In this document: positions 17,708 to 25,201 of the stretch, one piece after another | How the letters are laid out: the number at the start of each line of letters is the position of its first letter | Position numbering within the stretch: position 1 is the stretch's first letter | From: REEP01 sp964603915 | GTDB taxonomy: Bacteria; Pseudomonadota; Alphaproteobacteria; Rhodospirillales; Defluviicoccaceae | Assembly (NCBI GenBank): GCA_964603915.1 | Contig: CAZRWU010000008.1 | Location: 1 to 38,877 of the forward strand | DNA length: 38,877 nucleotides | Direction: 5' to 3' | Position numbers and translations under genes: made by a program | Notes under the pieces: model-generated | Database searches by the model: none | The model's input: only the letters and a program-made list of their open reading frames with translations | What the model was told of the DNA's origin: nothing

Positions 17708-19138
17708 CTAGCGCTCGCCAGCCGCCACGGCGGCGGCTTCGAGAGCCATCAAGGCGTGCACGACAACGCTCATCCGGCTACCGGCCGAACCCTTGACGGT
17801 CACAACATCGCCCGGCCGTACTGCGGCAGCGACGGCAGGCGCCAGCGCGGCTGAATCCGGAGCATGACCGCCTTGCATGGCGGCGGGCAAAGCCGAGAAC
17901 AGGTGCGCCATCAATGGGCCGGCGGTGAAAACGAGGTCGATGTCATGCCGGCGGAGCGGCTCCGCCAGTCCCGCATGCAGCGCGGCGCTATCTTGGCCGA
18001 GTTCGAGCATGTCGCCGAACACGGCGATGCGACGCCCGCCACATCCGGGCGTGGCGTGGCCAAGCACCTCTATCGCGGCGGCCATCGAAACCGGGCTTGC
18101 GTTGTAGCTGTCGTCGATCAGATGCAACACGCCGCCCGCCATGCGGATGAGGTGGCTTCGGCCACGGCCCTTGGGTGGCGCAAACCGTTGGAGCATCGCC
18201 GCCGCACAGGGAACGTCCGCGCCCGTCGCGGCGACGGTGGCGAGCACGCAAAGTGAATTCATGATCCAGTGATTTCCCGGTATTGAGAGATGATAATCGA
18301 GTGTCCTGCTCTCCCATGCCGCCTGCACACGGGATCCTTTGGAACCCGCCTCGACGCTCACGAACCGGACATCGGCGTCGGCGTGGCGACCGAAGGTCAT
18401 GACCCGATCGACGCCGGCGGCGCGCGCGGCGCCGGCAAGGCGAGCGAAGTGCGGGTTGTCCCGGTTGAGGATGGCGATTCCGGCTGAGCGCATACCGCAA
18501 AAGATCTCGGCCTTGGCGTCGGCGATCGCTTCCACCGAAGTGAAAAAGGCCTTGTGCACAGCCTCGACAGTGGTCACCACGGCCACGTCCGGAGCCGCCA
18601 TCCGCGAAAGCGGCGCGATTTCTCCCGCATGGTTCATTCCCATTTCAACGATCGCGAATTTTGCATCCCGCGGCACCCGGGCCAGGCTGAGTGGAAGCCC
18701 CCAATGGTTGTTGAGGTTGCCCTCGCTGGCGACGGTGTCCGCTTGCGCCGAAAGCACCAGATTCAACGCTTCCTTAACGCTCGTTTTGCCGACGCTGCCC
18801 GTCACGCCAATCACCCGCGCTTGGCTGCGGCCGCGGGCGGCGACGCCAAGGTCGATCAACGCTTGCAGGGTATCGTTAACGACGAGGAGAGGAGCATCGG
18901 CCGCGACCCGCTCTGGCAGACGCGACACCACCGCCGCCGCGGCGCCCTTGTCAAAGGCGTTCGCCACGAACGCGTGAGCATCGAACGTAGGTCCCGCCAA
19001 AGCGACGAAAAGGTCGCCCGGGCAGAGCCTTCGGCTGTCGATCGAGACGCCCGAGGCGGTCCAGGGGGTTCCGACGCGGCCGCGGGTGGCGCGCGCGGCT
19101 TCGTCCGAGTTCCACAGTGGGGGAATGGCGAGGTTCAT
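17708..19138 (-). CDS. murF: UDP-MurNAc-tripeptide--D-Ala-D-Ala ligase MurF
   Basis: MurF adds the D-Ala-D-Ala dipeptide made by Ddl, finishing UDP-MurNAc-pentapeptide. It has 476 residues. The ATP loop is GVTGSVGKTS (111-120), with Ser-Val in place of the Thr-Asn of the other Mur ligases, which is typical of MurF. EGNLNNHWGLPLSL, EMGMNHAGEI and IDDSYNASPVSM are further MurF motifs. The last, with NASP, identifies the paralogue. Its start overlaps the murE stop as ATGA. Confidence 0.97.
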   Translation of the reverse strand: MNLAIPPLWNSDEAARATRGRVGTPWTASGVSIDSRRLCPGDLFVALAGPTFDAHAFVANAFDKGAAAAVVSRLPERVAADAPLLVVNDTLQALIDLGVAARGRSQARVIGVTGSVGKTSVKEALNLVLSAQADTVASEGNLNNHWGLPLSLARVPRDAKFAIVEMGMNHAGEIAPLSRMAAPDVAVVTTVEAVHKAFFTSVEAIADAKAEIFCGMRSAGIAILNRDNPHFARLAGAARAAGVDRVMTFGRHADADVRFVSVEAGSKGSRVQAAWESRTLDYHLSIPGNHWIMNSLCVLATVAATGADVPCAAAMLQRFAPPKGRGRSHLIRMAGGVLHLIDDSYNASPVSMAAAIEVLGHATPGCGGRRIAVFGDMLELGQDSAALHAGLAEPLRRHDIDLVFTAGPLMAHLFSALPAAMQGGHAPDSAALAPAVAAAVRPGDVVTVKGSAGSRMSVVVHALMALEAAAVAAGER

Positions 19139-20613
19139 CCGTCGGCCTCGGCGATCGCAGCACGCACCGCCTCGACATCGTCGAAGGCAACGACGGCATC
19201 ACCAACGATCTGGCCAGTCTCATGACCCTTTCCGGCGACGACGAGGACGTCGCCCGTGGAAAGGGCCGTCACGGCGCAGTGGATGGCATCCCGTCGGTCG
19301 CCGATTTCCAGGGCCGTGGGGCAGCCTTCGAGAATTTGCCGGCGAATCGCGGCCGCATCTTCACTACGCGGGTTGTCGTCGGTAACGATCGCCTGATCGG
19401 CGAGGCTGGCGGCGACGCGGCCCATCTCGCGACGCTTGCCGCGATCGCGGTCGCCGCCACAACCAAAGACGACGACGAGCCGGTTGCCGACGTGAGGCCG
19501 CAGCGCTGTCAGCACCGCATGCAGAGCATCCGGGGTGTGGGCGTAGTCGACGTAGACGGTAGCGCCGTTACGGCGCTGGCCGGCCTTCTCAACTCGCCCT
19601 CGAACGCCTTCGAGCGACGCCAGGGCCATGACGGCTGCGGCCGGATCGGCGCCCGTGGCGATCGCGAGAGCGACGGCGCACAAGGCGTTGCTAATCTGGA
19701 ACGCGCCAACAAGCGGAACGACGATTCGATGCACGCGGCTGCCGATGGTGATCTTCAGCCGCTGGCCGTGCCCAAGCGCCTCCGCCGCATCGAGGCGAAT
19801 ATCGCCACCGTGCCGACCGAAGGTCATGAAGCGCACATCGCGCCCGGAGATCGCCTCGGCAAGGGGCACGAACTCGGCGACGTCAGCGTTTAGAACCGCC
19901 GTTCCCCCATCGGCGAGAAGTTCCGCTATCAACCGGCGCTTGGCGGCGAAATACGCCTCCATCGATTGATGATAATCGAGATGGTCGCGCGAGAGATTGG
20001 TGAACGCCGCTGCGGTGATCCGCACCCCGTCGAGACGGTGCTGTTCCAGCCCGTGGCTTGACGCCTCCAGCGCCAAGTAAGGAACCTCGGCGTCGGCCAG
20101 TTGCGCCAAGGCGTGGTGAAGGGCAACTGGATCGGGAGTCGTCAAGCTGGCGGCGATATCGATCTCGGGCGCGCTGATGCCGAGGGTGCCGATGCTGGCC
20201 GCCCGCAGGCCAAGCGTGGTCCAGATCTGACGCAAGAAATTGACAACCGAAGTTTTGCCGTTCGTGCCGGTGACCGCCGCGATCGTCGCCGGCTGCCGCC
20301 CGAAGAACCGCGCCGCCATCAAGGCAAAGCCGCGGCGCGGGTTGTCATCGATTATGAGAGCAAGAGGCCGAACCTGATCGACGGCCTCCGGCAACCGCGT
20401 TCCGGATGGCGCTAAGATCGCCGCGGCTCCCCGGCGGATGGCGTCGCCGATGTAAGCGCGGCCATCCGCCCGACTGCCCGGCAACGCAGCAAAGAGGTAA
20501 CCAGCTTCGACTCGGCGCGAATCGCTGGTCAGTCCGACAATGTCCGAATGGGCAATCTCCGACGCCAAAGCCACCTGGAAGCTGGATCCCTTCAAGAGCT
20601 CAGTTAGCAGCAA
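19135..20613 (-). CDS. murE: UDP-MurNAc-L-Ala-D-Glu--meso-DAP ligase MurE
   Basis: MurE adds the third stem residue. It has 492 residues. The ATP loop is VTGTNGKTSVV (114-124). TTPDP and EASSHGL form the UDP-substrate region, and DYAHTPDAL lies in the C-terminal domain. The DDNPRSED motif, DNPR in particular, is the known meso-diaminopimelate specificity marker, so the peptidoglycan is DAP-type. I placed the start at a TTG (20613), 14 bases inside the ftsI 3' end, because no ATG or GTG lies nearby in frame and the N-terminus then aligns in length with the family. AAGG lies only one base before it, so the exact start is uncertain. Confidence 0.94.
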   Translation of the reverse strand: MLLTELLKGSSFQVALASEIAHSDIVGLTSDSRRVEAGYLFAALPGSRADGRAYIGDAIRRGAAAILAPSGTRLPEAVDQVRPLALIIDDNPRRGFALMAARFFGRQPATIAAVTGTNGKTSVVNFLRQIWTTLGLRAASIGTLGISAPEIDIAASLTTPDPVALHHALAQLADAEVPYLALEASSHGLEQHRLDGVRITAAAFTNLSRDHLDYHQSMEAYFAAKRRLIAELLADGGTAVLNADVAEFVPLAEAISGRDVRFMTFGRHGGDIRLDAAEALGHGQRLKITIGSRVHRIVVPLVGAFQISNALCAVALAIATGADPAAAVMALASLEGVRGRVEKAGQRRNGATVYVDYAHTPDALHAVLTALRPHVGNRLVVVFGCGGDRDRGKRREMGRVAASLADQAIVTDDNPRSEDAAAIRRQILEGCPTALEIGDRRDAIHCAVTALSTGDVLVVAGKGHETGQIVGDAVVAFDDVEAVRAAIAEADG

Positions 20614-22318
20614 GCCTTCGCCCCCGCGCCTCGGCCATCGCCTGCTTCATGGCGACAGGGAGCAACATTCCCGGATCCTGCACATTCATCGGCGCGTCAT
20701 CCCCGCTTGGTAGCACCGGCTCGACGCCAAGGATCGGCGCGATGCGCTCGGAGACGCGGCGGATCACCGGAGCGGCAACCCAACCGCCGGTGGCGTAATT
20801 GTGGGTGCTGGCATTGCCTTGCGGTTCGTCGATCATCGCCAGCACGACGTAGCGCGGCGCGTCGATGGGAAACGCGGCAATGAACGATGAAATCCGTGCG
20901 TTCCGATTGTAGCGTCCACCGACGTTCTTCTCCGCCGTTCCCGTCTTGCCGCCGATGCGCAGCCCTGGAACGTCGGCGTTCCGACCGGTCCCCGAGAGCA
21001 CGATCAAGCGCATCAAGGCGCACACAGTCCGCGATGTTTCCGCGGAAATCACGCGACGACCCTCTTCGACCGGACGGTCCCGGCGGATTACGGTCGGCCG
21101 ACGGAACAGTCCGGAATTGACAACCGCCGCGACGCCCGAGGCGAGTTGCAAAGGACTGACCGCGATTCCATGACCGAAACCGATTGTCATCGTGTGAACA
21201 TCGCGCCATTGCATTGGCGTTGGAGCCAACGGCGCTCCCACTTCCGGCAACTCGATCGCGGCAGGTGCGAGCAACCCGAATTGCTCAAGGTACATGCGCT
21301 GCAGTTGCCCGCCGACGTCAAGCGCCATCTCGGCTGCTCCGATATTCGACGAGTGAACAAGGATTTCCGGAACGCTGAGCCAACGGTTTTTCGGCCGGTA
21401 GTCGCGAATCGTGTGACGCGCCACGCGAATCGGCTTGCTGGCGTCGTAGCCGCCGTTGAGCGTGGTCGTTCCACTGTCAAGCGCCATTGCGGCCGTGAAC
21501 AACTTGAGGGTCGAGCCCGGTTCGTAAACGCCCTGAGTGACGCGATTGAACCGGGCGTCTTCATTGGCCGCCCCTGGGTTGTTCGGATCGAAGTCCGGCA
21601 ACGAAACCAGTGCGAGCAGTTCGCCAGTGTGCACGTCCAGCACCACGCCAGCGCCGCCGATGCCTTTGAATTCTTTGACCGCCGCGGCAAGTTCCTGGCG
21701 AAGAATGGTCTGTACCCGCATGTCCATCGACAGGCGCACCGGCTCGCCGGCCCTCAGCGACTGATCGAACGCGCGCTCAATGCCCGCCAAACCGTTGCCG
21801 TCGATGTCGGCGAAGCCGAGGACATGAGCGGCCACCGGACCTTGCGGATAGACTCGCCGTTCTTCCTCGATGAAGTCGAGGCCTGGAAGCCCAAGCTGGT
21901 TAACTTCATACTGCTCGCGCGGGGTAAGATTGCGCCGAATCCAAATGAACCGTCCATCCTGTTGCAGGCGCGACAGCAACGTCGCTGCGGGAAGATCGGG
22001 AAACACACGACGAAGCTTCTCGACGGTGTCCTTGGCATCGAGCACGTCCTTGGGGTCGGCGTAGAGCGACGCGGTCGGAAGACTCGTCGCCAGAAGAACG
22101 CCATTGCGATCGACGATATCGGCGCGGGCGACATGGAAAGATGGATGGGTGTCGGCGACGCTCGCCATCCCACCATCGGCGATGCTGAGCCCGACCAAGC
22201 GGCCTGCGACAACGCAGAAGGCCAAGCCAAAGAAGACGCCAATCATCAGCAAGCGGGCGCGCACTGTCTTGAATATTCTCTCGTGCGCGCTGCTTGCGTT
22301 GTTGTACGGGCAACTCAT
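20600..22318 (-). CDS. ftsI: Septal transpeptidase FtsI (PBP3)
   Basis: FtsI is the class B penicillin-binding protein that cross-links septal peptidoglycan, partnered with FtsW. From the ATG at 22318 it has 572 residues. It has a short cytoplasmic tail, one membrane segment (about 22-45), a pedestal domain starting near ARADIVDRNGVLLATS, and a transpeptidase domain. The active-site triads are STLK (serine at about 269), SSN (about 323-325) and KTG (about 458-460). This start overlaps the ftsL stop as ATGA; an upstream start at 22339 is not needed. The 3' end overlaps murE. Confidence 0.97.
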   Translation of the reverse strand: MSCPYNNASSAHERIFKTVRARLLMIGVFFGLAFCVVAGRLVGLSIADGGMASVADTHPSFHVARADIVDRNGVLLATSLPTASLYADPKDVLDAKDTVEKLRRVFPDLPAATLLSRLQQDGRFIWIRRNLTPREQYEVNQLGLPGLDFIEEERRVYPQGPVAAHVLGFADIDGNGLAGIERAFDQSLRAGEPVRLSMDMRVQTILRQELAAAVKEFKGIGGAGVVLDVHTGELLALVSLPDFDPNNPGAANEDARFNRVTQGVYEPGSTLKLFTAAMALDSGTTTLNGGYDASKPIRVARHTIRDYRPKNRWLSVPEILVHSSNIGAAEMALDVGGQLQRMYLEQFGLLAPAAIELPEVGAPLAPTPMQWRDVHTMTIGFGHGIAVSPLQLASGVAAVVNSGLFRRPTVIRRDRPVEEGRRVISAETSRTVCALMRLIVLSGTGRNADVPGLRIGGKTGTAEKNVGGRYNRNARISSFIAAFPIDAPRYVVLAMIDEPQGNASTHNYATGGWVAAPVIRRVSERIAPILGVEPVLPSGDDAPMNVQDPGMLLPVAMKQAMAEARGRRLAAN

Positions 22319-22710
22319 CGCCGGATCCTCTCCGCCCAAGGATCGTCGGCAAGGAACGGAGCGGCGGCCAAGGGTCCGGCGTACTGTTCACCCTCGCCGA
22401 TGCCGCCCGGATCGTCCGGTATCGCCGGCAACGCGGCAAACGAACCGAGCTGCTCTGGAAGCAGCGGCTTCAGATCGAGGTGATTTCTGGCCAAAGCCAT
22501 AAGCCGCTCTGGATCGGTAAGATGGCTCCATTCCGCGTGCAGAATGTGGAGCGCGCGCTGCTCGGCGACGATTTGTCGATTAATCGCGCTCAGTTCATCC
22601 TTGAGATCCTGAACCTGGTACTTGATCGAGAACAGTACGAGAGCGAGCCCGACGGCCAGAACGATGAACAGCAATGTCGTGTGCTTTACGAAATACGAAG
22701 AATGAGTCAT
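22315..22710 (-). CDS. ftsL: Cell division protein FtsL
   Basis: A small bitopic membrane protein of 131 residues located between rsmH and ftsI, the standard place of ftsL. A short cytoplasmic N-terminus is followed by one membrane segment (about 11-30, HTTLLFIVLAVGLALVLF). The heptad-like periplasmic helix begins KYQVQDLKDELSAINRQI and continues to about residue 65, as expected for FtsB/FtsQ binding. A Pro/Gly/Ala-rich tail of roughly 50 residues follows. FtsL sequences diverge strongly, so the call rests on position, size and topology. The ATG at 22710 overlaps the rsmH stop as ATGA. Confidence 0.88.
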   Translation of the reverse strand: MTHSSYFVKHTTLLFIVLAVGLALVLFSIKYQVQDLKDELSAINRQIVAEQRALHILHAEWSHLTDPERLMALARNHLDLKPLLPEQLGSFAALPAIPDDPGGIGEGEQYAGPLAAAPFLADDPWAERIRR

Positions 22711-23699
22711 GCGGCCCTCCTGGTTAATGGTGCGCCAGGCCAAGGCGGCGCGGCGGTTCGTTCTGCGGCGCGCAGCCGAGCAGACCTCGCGCGCGGATTT
22801 GCCGCCACCTCTGCCGCGGACGGGCGTACCGCCCCCCGATGCAAGAGACGAAAGCTGGGCGGAGGAGCGGCAACGTCAGCTCCCGCGACATCCGGAAGGT
22901 AGCGAGATGTCCGCGGCGAACTTCCGCTTCGGGCGCGCAAAAACGCCTTGGCCGTCCGATCCTCCAGAGAATGGTAGGAAACCACACACAGGCGGCCACC
23001 GGCGGCGAGCAGCCTCTCGGCAGCGCGAAGACCGCGGTCGAGTTCTCCGATTTCATCGTTGACATAAATACGCAGAGCCTGAAACGTCCGCGTCGCGGGA
23101 TCGATGTTGCCGGGGCTTTTGCGGACGACACTGCGCACAAGCTCGGCAAGCTGCTCCGTGCGCTCGATTGGGGCTTGCCCGCGCGCCTGCACGATGAGCC
23201 TCGCGATCCGTCTGGCGGCCCGCTCCTCGCCATACTGATAAACGATATCGGCCAAGCGTTCCTCGGGAAGCGTGGTGACGACATTGGCGGCGGTCTCGCC
23301 CCGGTCGCGGTCCATGCGCATATCGAGAGGACCATCGAAGCGGAACGAAAAACCGCGCTCGGCGGCGTCCAGTTGCGCCGAGGACATGCCAAGATCGAAG
23401 GCGACCCCGTCGACGCGCGTAGCGCCGGCCTGGTTCAGCAGGTTCTCCATGTTGCCAAAGGAGCCATGCAGGATCTGCAATCGGGCGCCATAATGACGGC
23501 TGATCTCTGCGCCTCGCGCCACGGCGGCGCGGTCGCGGTCGATGCCGAACACACGGCAGGCGGCCGATTCGAGAATCGCTTTTGCGTAGCCGCCTGCCCC
23601 GAAGGTTGCATCGACATAGGATGCGCCGGCGCGGGGAGACAGAAACTCCAGCACTTCGGCGAGCATGACGGGGATGTGCGCGGGCTCGGCAGTCGTCAT
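22707..23699 (-). CDS. rsmH: 16S rRNA (cytosine-1402-N4)-methyltransferase RsmH (MraW)
   Basis: RsmH methylates N4 of C1402 in the decoding centre of 16S rRNA, using SAM. It has 330 residues. HIPVMLAEVLEFL opens the protein. The SAM-binding YVDATFGAGGYA is at about 28-39. DGVAFDLGMSSAQLD and the GPLDMRMD motif are RsmH-specific, and VVSYHSLEDR lies in the C-terminal half. The ATG at 23699 overlaps the mraZ stop as ATGA. The mraZ-rsmH pair at the head of the dcw cluster is nearly universal. Confidence 0.97.
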   Translation of the reverse strand: MTTAEPAHIPVMLAEVLEFLSPRAGASYVDATFGAGGYAKAILESAACRVFGIDRDRAAVARGAEISRHYGARLQILHGSFGNMENLLNQAGATRVDGVAFDLGMSSAQLDAAERGFSFRFDGPLDMRMDRDRGETAANVVTTLPEERLADIVYQYGEERAARRIARLIVQARGQAPIERTEQLAELVRSVVRKSPGNIDPATRTFQALRIYVNDEIGELDRGLRAAERLLAAGGRLCVVSYHSLEDRTAKAFLRARSGSSPRTSRYLPDVAGADVAAPPPSFRLLHRGAVRPSAAEVAANPRARSARLRAAERTAAPPWPGAPLTRRAA

Positions 23700-24163
23700 G
23701 CCTCGGAAACCCGCTTGAGTTTAAGCGTGGCGCCGCGCACTCGGGCTCTCTCGAAAGCTTGCGCGCTTCGCTCCCTGTAAATCTCGGGGTTCCAGATCTG
23801 GAAGGATTGGCCTCGCCCGACGAATGCCGCCTCGCCGACAAGATTCGCGTGCCGCACCAGCTCGCTCGGCAGGATCACCCGGCCTTCGGGATCGAAGGGA
23901 AGAGCATGGGCGCTGCCCAGCAGGATGGAGGCGAGATCGTCTTGTTCTTCCGAAAACAAGTCCAGCTCACTGATGCTTTCTGACACCCGGTTCATGAATT
24001 CCTCGCCGCACCCCTCGATGGCTGACGCGGTAAAGGACGGATAGACGTAAATACCCGCAAACTCCGGCCCACCTGCGCCCAGCGCGTCACGAAACGGCTT
24101 TGGAACGGAAACACGCCCCTTTCGGTCGATTTTGTTGACGTGACATCCGACCAGAGGAGGCAT
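23696..24163 (-). CDS. mraZ: Transcriptional regulator MraZ
   Basis: MraZ is a DNA-binding repressor/regulator of the dcw cluster with two AbrB-like SpoVT domains. It has 155 residues. Each half contains a DxKGR-type motif: NKIDRKGRVSVPKPFRDAL near residue 10-28 and LPFDPEGRVILPSELVRHA near 88-106. It is the first gene of the dcw operon and probably represses it by binding TGGG repeats 83-117 bases upstream. The ATG at 24163 has GGGGCCGGA just upstream. The stop overlaps rsmH. Confidence 0.96.
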   Translation of the reverse strand: MPPLVGCHVNKIDRKGRVSVPKPFRDALGAGGPEFAGIYVYPSFTASAIEGCGEEFMNRVSESISELDLFSEEQDDLASILLGSAHALPFDPEGRVILPSELVRHANLVGEAAFVGRGQSFQIWNPEIYRERSAQAFERARVRGATLKLKRVSEA

Positions 24164-24245
24164 TCCGGCCCCTTGAAGTTATCGAAGCTTCGTCCCTAGG
24201 GTTGAGCACGCTCCCCAAAACGAAACTCCACTACCCTGCGTTGAT

Positions 24246-24280
24246 TGGGATACCATGGGATTCCATGGGCGTCAATGGGC
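24246..24280 (-). promoter_or_regulatory. Candidate MraZ operator: four TGGG repeats, 10-base period
   Basis: TGGGA (24246), TGGGA (24256), TGGGC (24266) and TGGGC (24276) follow each other with exactly five bases between units. Weaker TGGAG and TGGTA occur at the next two 10-base steps (24286, 24296). MraZ of Escherichia coli binds TGGGN direct repeats with the same five-base spacing upstream of its own gene. Here the TGGG reads on the strand opposite to mraZ, which differs from E. coli as I recall it. The sites cover the putative -35 to -10 interval. Confidence 0.7.
24247..24275 (-). promoter_or_regulatory. Possible mraZ promoter within the repeats
   Basis: On the minus strand TTGACG (24270-24275) is followed after 17 bases by TATCCC (24247-24252). 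The -35 is good and the -10 is poor (three of six). It would give a leader of about 75-80 bases. Its overlap with the TGGG repeats makes simple autorepression plausible. Confidence 0.35.
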
Positions 24281-24426
24281 CATACTGGAGCCTGATGGTA
24301 AAGGAAGACTCGCCGCAAACAGCAGCGAAGCGAGAGGAAATGCTAACTCCAAGAACCATCGCAAAATCCCGCTCTACGGGAACTGCGCAGCAATGATGAG
24401 CGAGACTACAACCAGCAACGGTAATA

Positions 24427-24462
24427 GTTCGCTGTTAGTTCTTTTATGTTCTTTATATGTTC
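24427..24462. promoter_or_regulatory. Two tandem LexA-type (SOS) boxes, GTTC-N7-GTTC
   Basis: GTTCGCTGTTAGTTC (24427-24441) and GTTCTTTATATGTTC (24448-24462) both match the alphaproteobacterial LexA direct repeat GTTC-N7-GTTC exactly, and are separated by six bases. The second, with an AT-rich core, is the better-looking one. They are about 265-300 bases upstream of mraZ and about 130 beyond the plsY stop. No annotated gene begins immediately next to them on either strand. Confidence 0.5.
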
Positions 24463-24589
24463 TAAGAGTCGAAACTTTGCTTTAGCCCCATATGCGGGGT
24501 GTACGCGGACTCGCTCCGGACAGGTAAATAACCGCAAAAAAATGAGGGAAGATAACTGGAAGCCGCAACTTTGAAGCGTGGCCGCAGAA

Positions 24590-25198
24590 TCAGCGCTTGC
24601 CGATTCGCGGCTCTTCACCCTTGATCAAGCGGCGAATGTTGGCATGGTGCCGGGCAAATCCCAGTGCGGCCAGCACGACCGCGATGAGCGCTTCATTCAC
24701 GCCGCCAAGCGCATACATCGCCGCCGGGGCAACGGCGAAGGCGGCCAGAGCCGCCAACGATGAATAACGCGAGATGACCGCCACCGCAAGCCAGGTGGCG
24801 AGTGTGATCAGCCCCGCAGGCCAAGCCAGAGCCAGCAGAACGCCGAGCGTCGTGGCGACGCCTTTACCACCGTGGAACCTCAACCACAGGGGAAAATTGT
24901 GGCCGATGACGGAGAACAAGCCGGCAAGCAGAGCGTACTCCTGCCCCCACGACGCGGCGACCAGAACGGCGGCGATGCCCTTGCCTGCATCGCACAGCAA
25001 CGTCAGGGCGGCGAGGCCCTTGCTCCCCGTTCTCAGGACGTTGGTTGTGCCGATATTCCCAGAGCCAATCGTGCGAATGTCGCCAAGACCGGCGAGCCGC
25101 GTCAACAGCAGTCCAAAGGGGATTGATCCAAGCAGGTAGCCGGCAGCGCTCGCGAGAAGAACATGCAGCACGGAAAGATCCGATGCGGCGTCAAGCAT
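24590..25198 (-). CDS. plsY: Acyl-phosphate:glycerol-3-phosphate acyltransferase PlsY
   Basis: PlsY transfers an acyl group from acyl-phosphate to glycerol-3-phosphate, the first step of phospholipid synthesis, in the inner membrane. It has 202 residues and about five to seven membrane segments. The three conserved cytoplasmic loops are visible: GSIPFG, the GSGNIGTTNVLRTGSKG glycerol-phosphate loop (about 46-62) and the HGGKGVATTLG loop (about 109-119). It starts three bases after the pyrC stop. The pyrB-pyrC-plsY order is common in Alphaproteobacteria, usually followed by dprA-topA; here it is followed by the dcw cluster. Confidence 0.96.
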   Translation of the reverse strand: MLDAASDLSVLHVLLASAAGYLLGSIPFGLLLTRLAGLGDIRTIGSGNIGTTNVLRTGSKGLAALTLLCDAGKGIAAVLVAASWGQEYALLAGLFSVIGHNFPLWLRFHGGKGVATTLGVLLALAWPAGLITLATWLAVAVISRYSSLAALAAFAVAPAAMYALGGVNEALIAVVLAALGFARHHANIRRLIKGEEPRIGKR

Positions 25199-25201
25199 TG
25201 G

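Larger units (their letters stand above)
24164..24589. other. Intergenic regulatory region between plsY and mraZ
   Basis: This 426-base gap is the longest non-coding stretch in the window. From left to right it contains the mraZ leader, four phased TGGG repeats over a weak promoter, an unassigned stretch, two GTTC-N7-GTTC elements in an AT-rich patch (24427-24470), a short CCCC/GGGG hairpin (24486-24499) and an A7 run (24535-24541). Short open frames exist on both strands. One is a 30-codon plus-strand frame at 24393-24485 whose C-terminal half is hydrophobic. Another is a 42-codon minus-strand frame at 24231-24359. Neither has a convincing ribosome site, and I do not call either a gene. Confidence 0.7.

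Noticed and set aside
24231..24359. A 42-residue minus-strand frame in the mraZ leader region
   Set aside because: It overlaps the MraZ repeats and putative promoter, has only a weak ribosome site and shows no recognisable features.
24486..24499. CCCC...GGGG hairpin as plsY terminator
   Set aside because: The stem is only four pairs with no following T-run; the nearby T7 run on the minus strand lies before it, not after.
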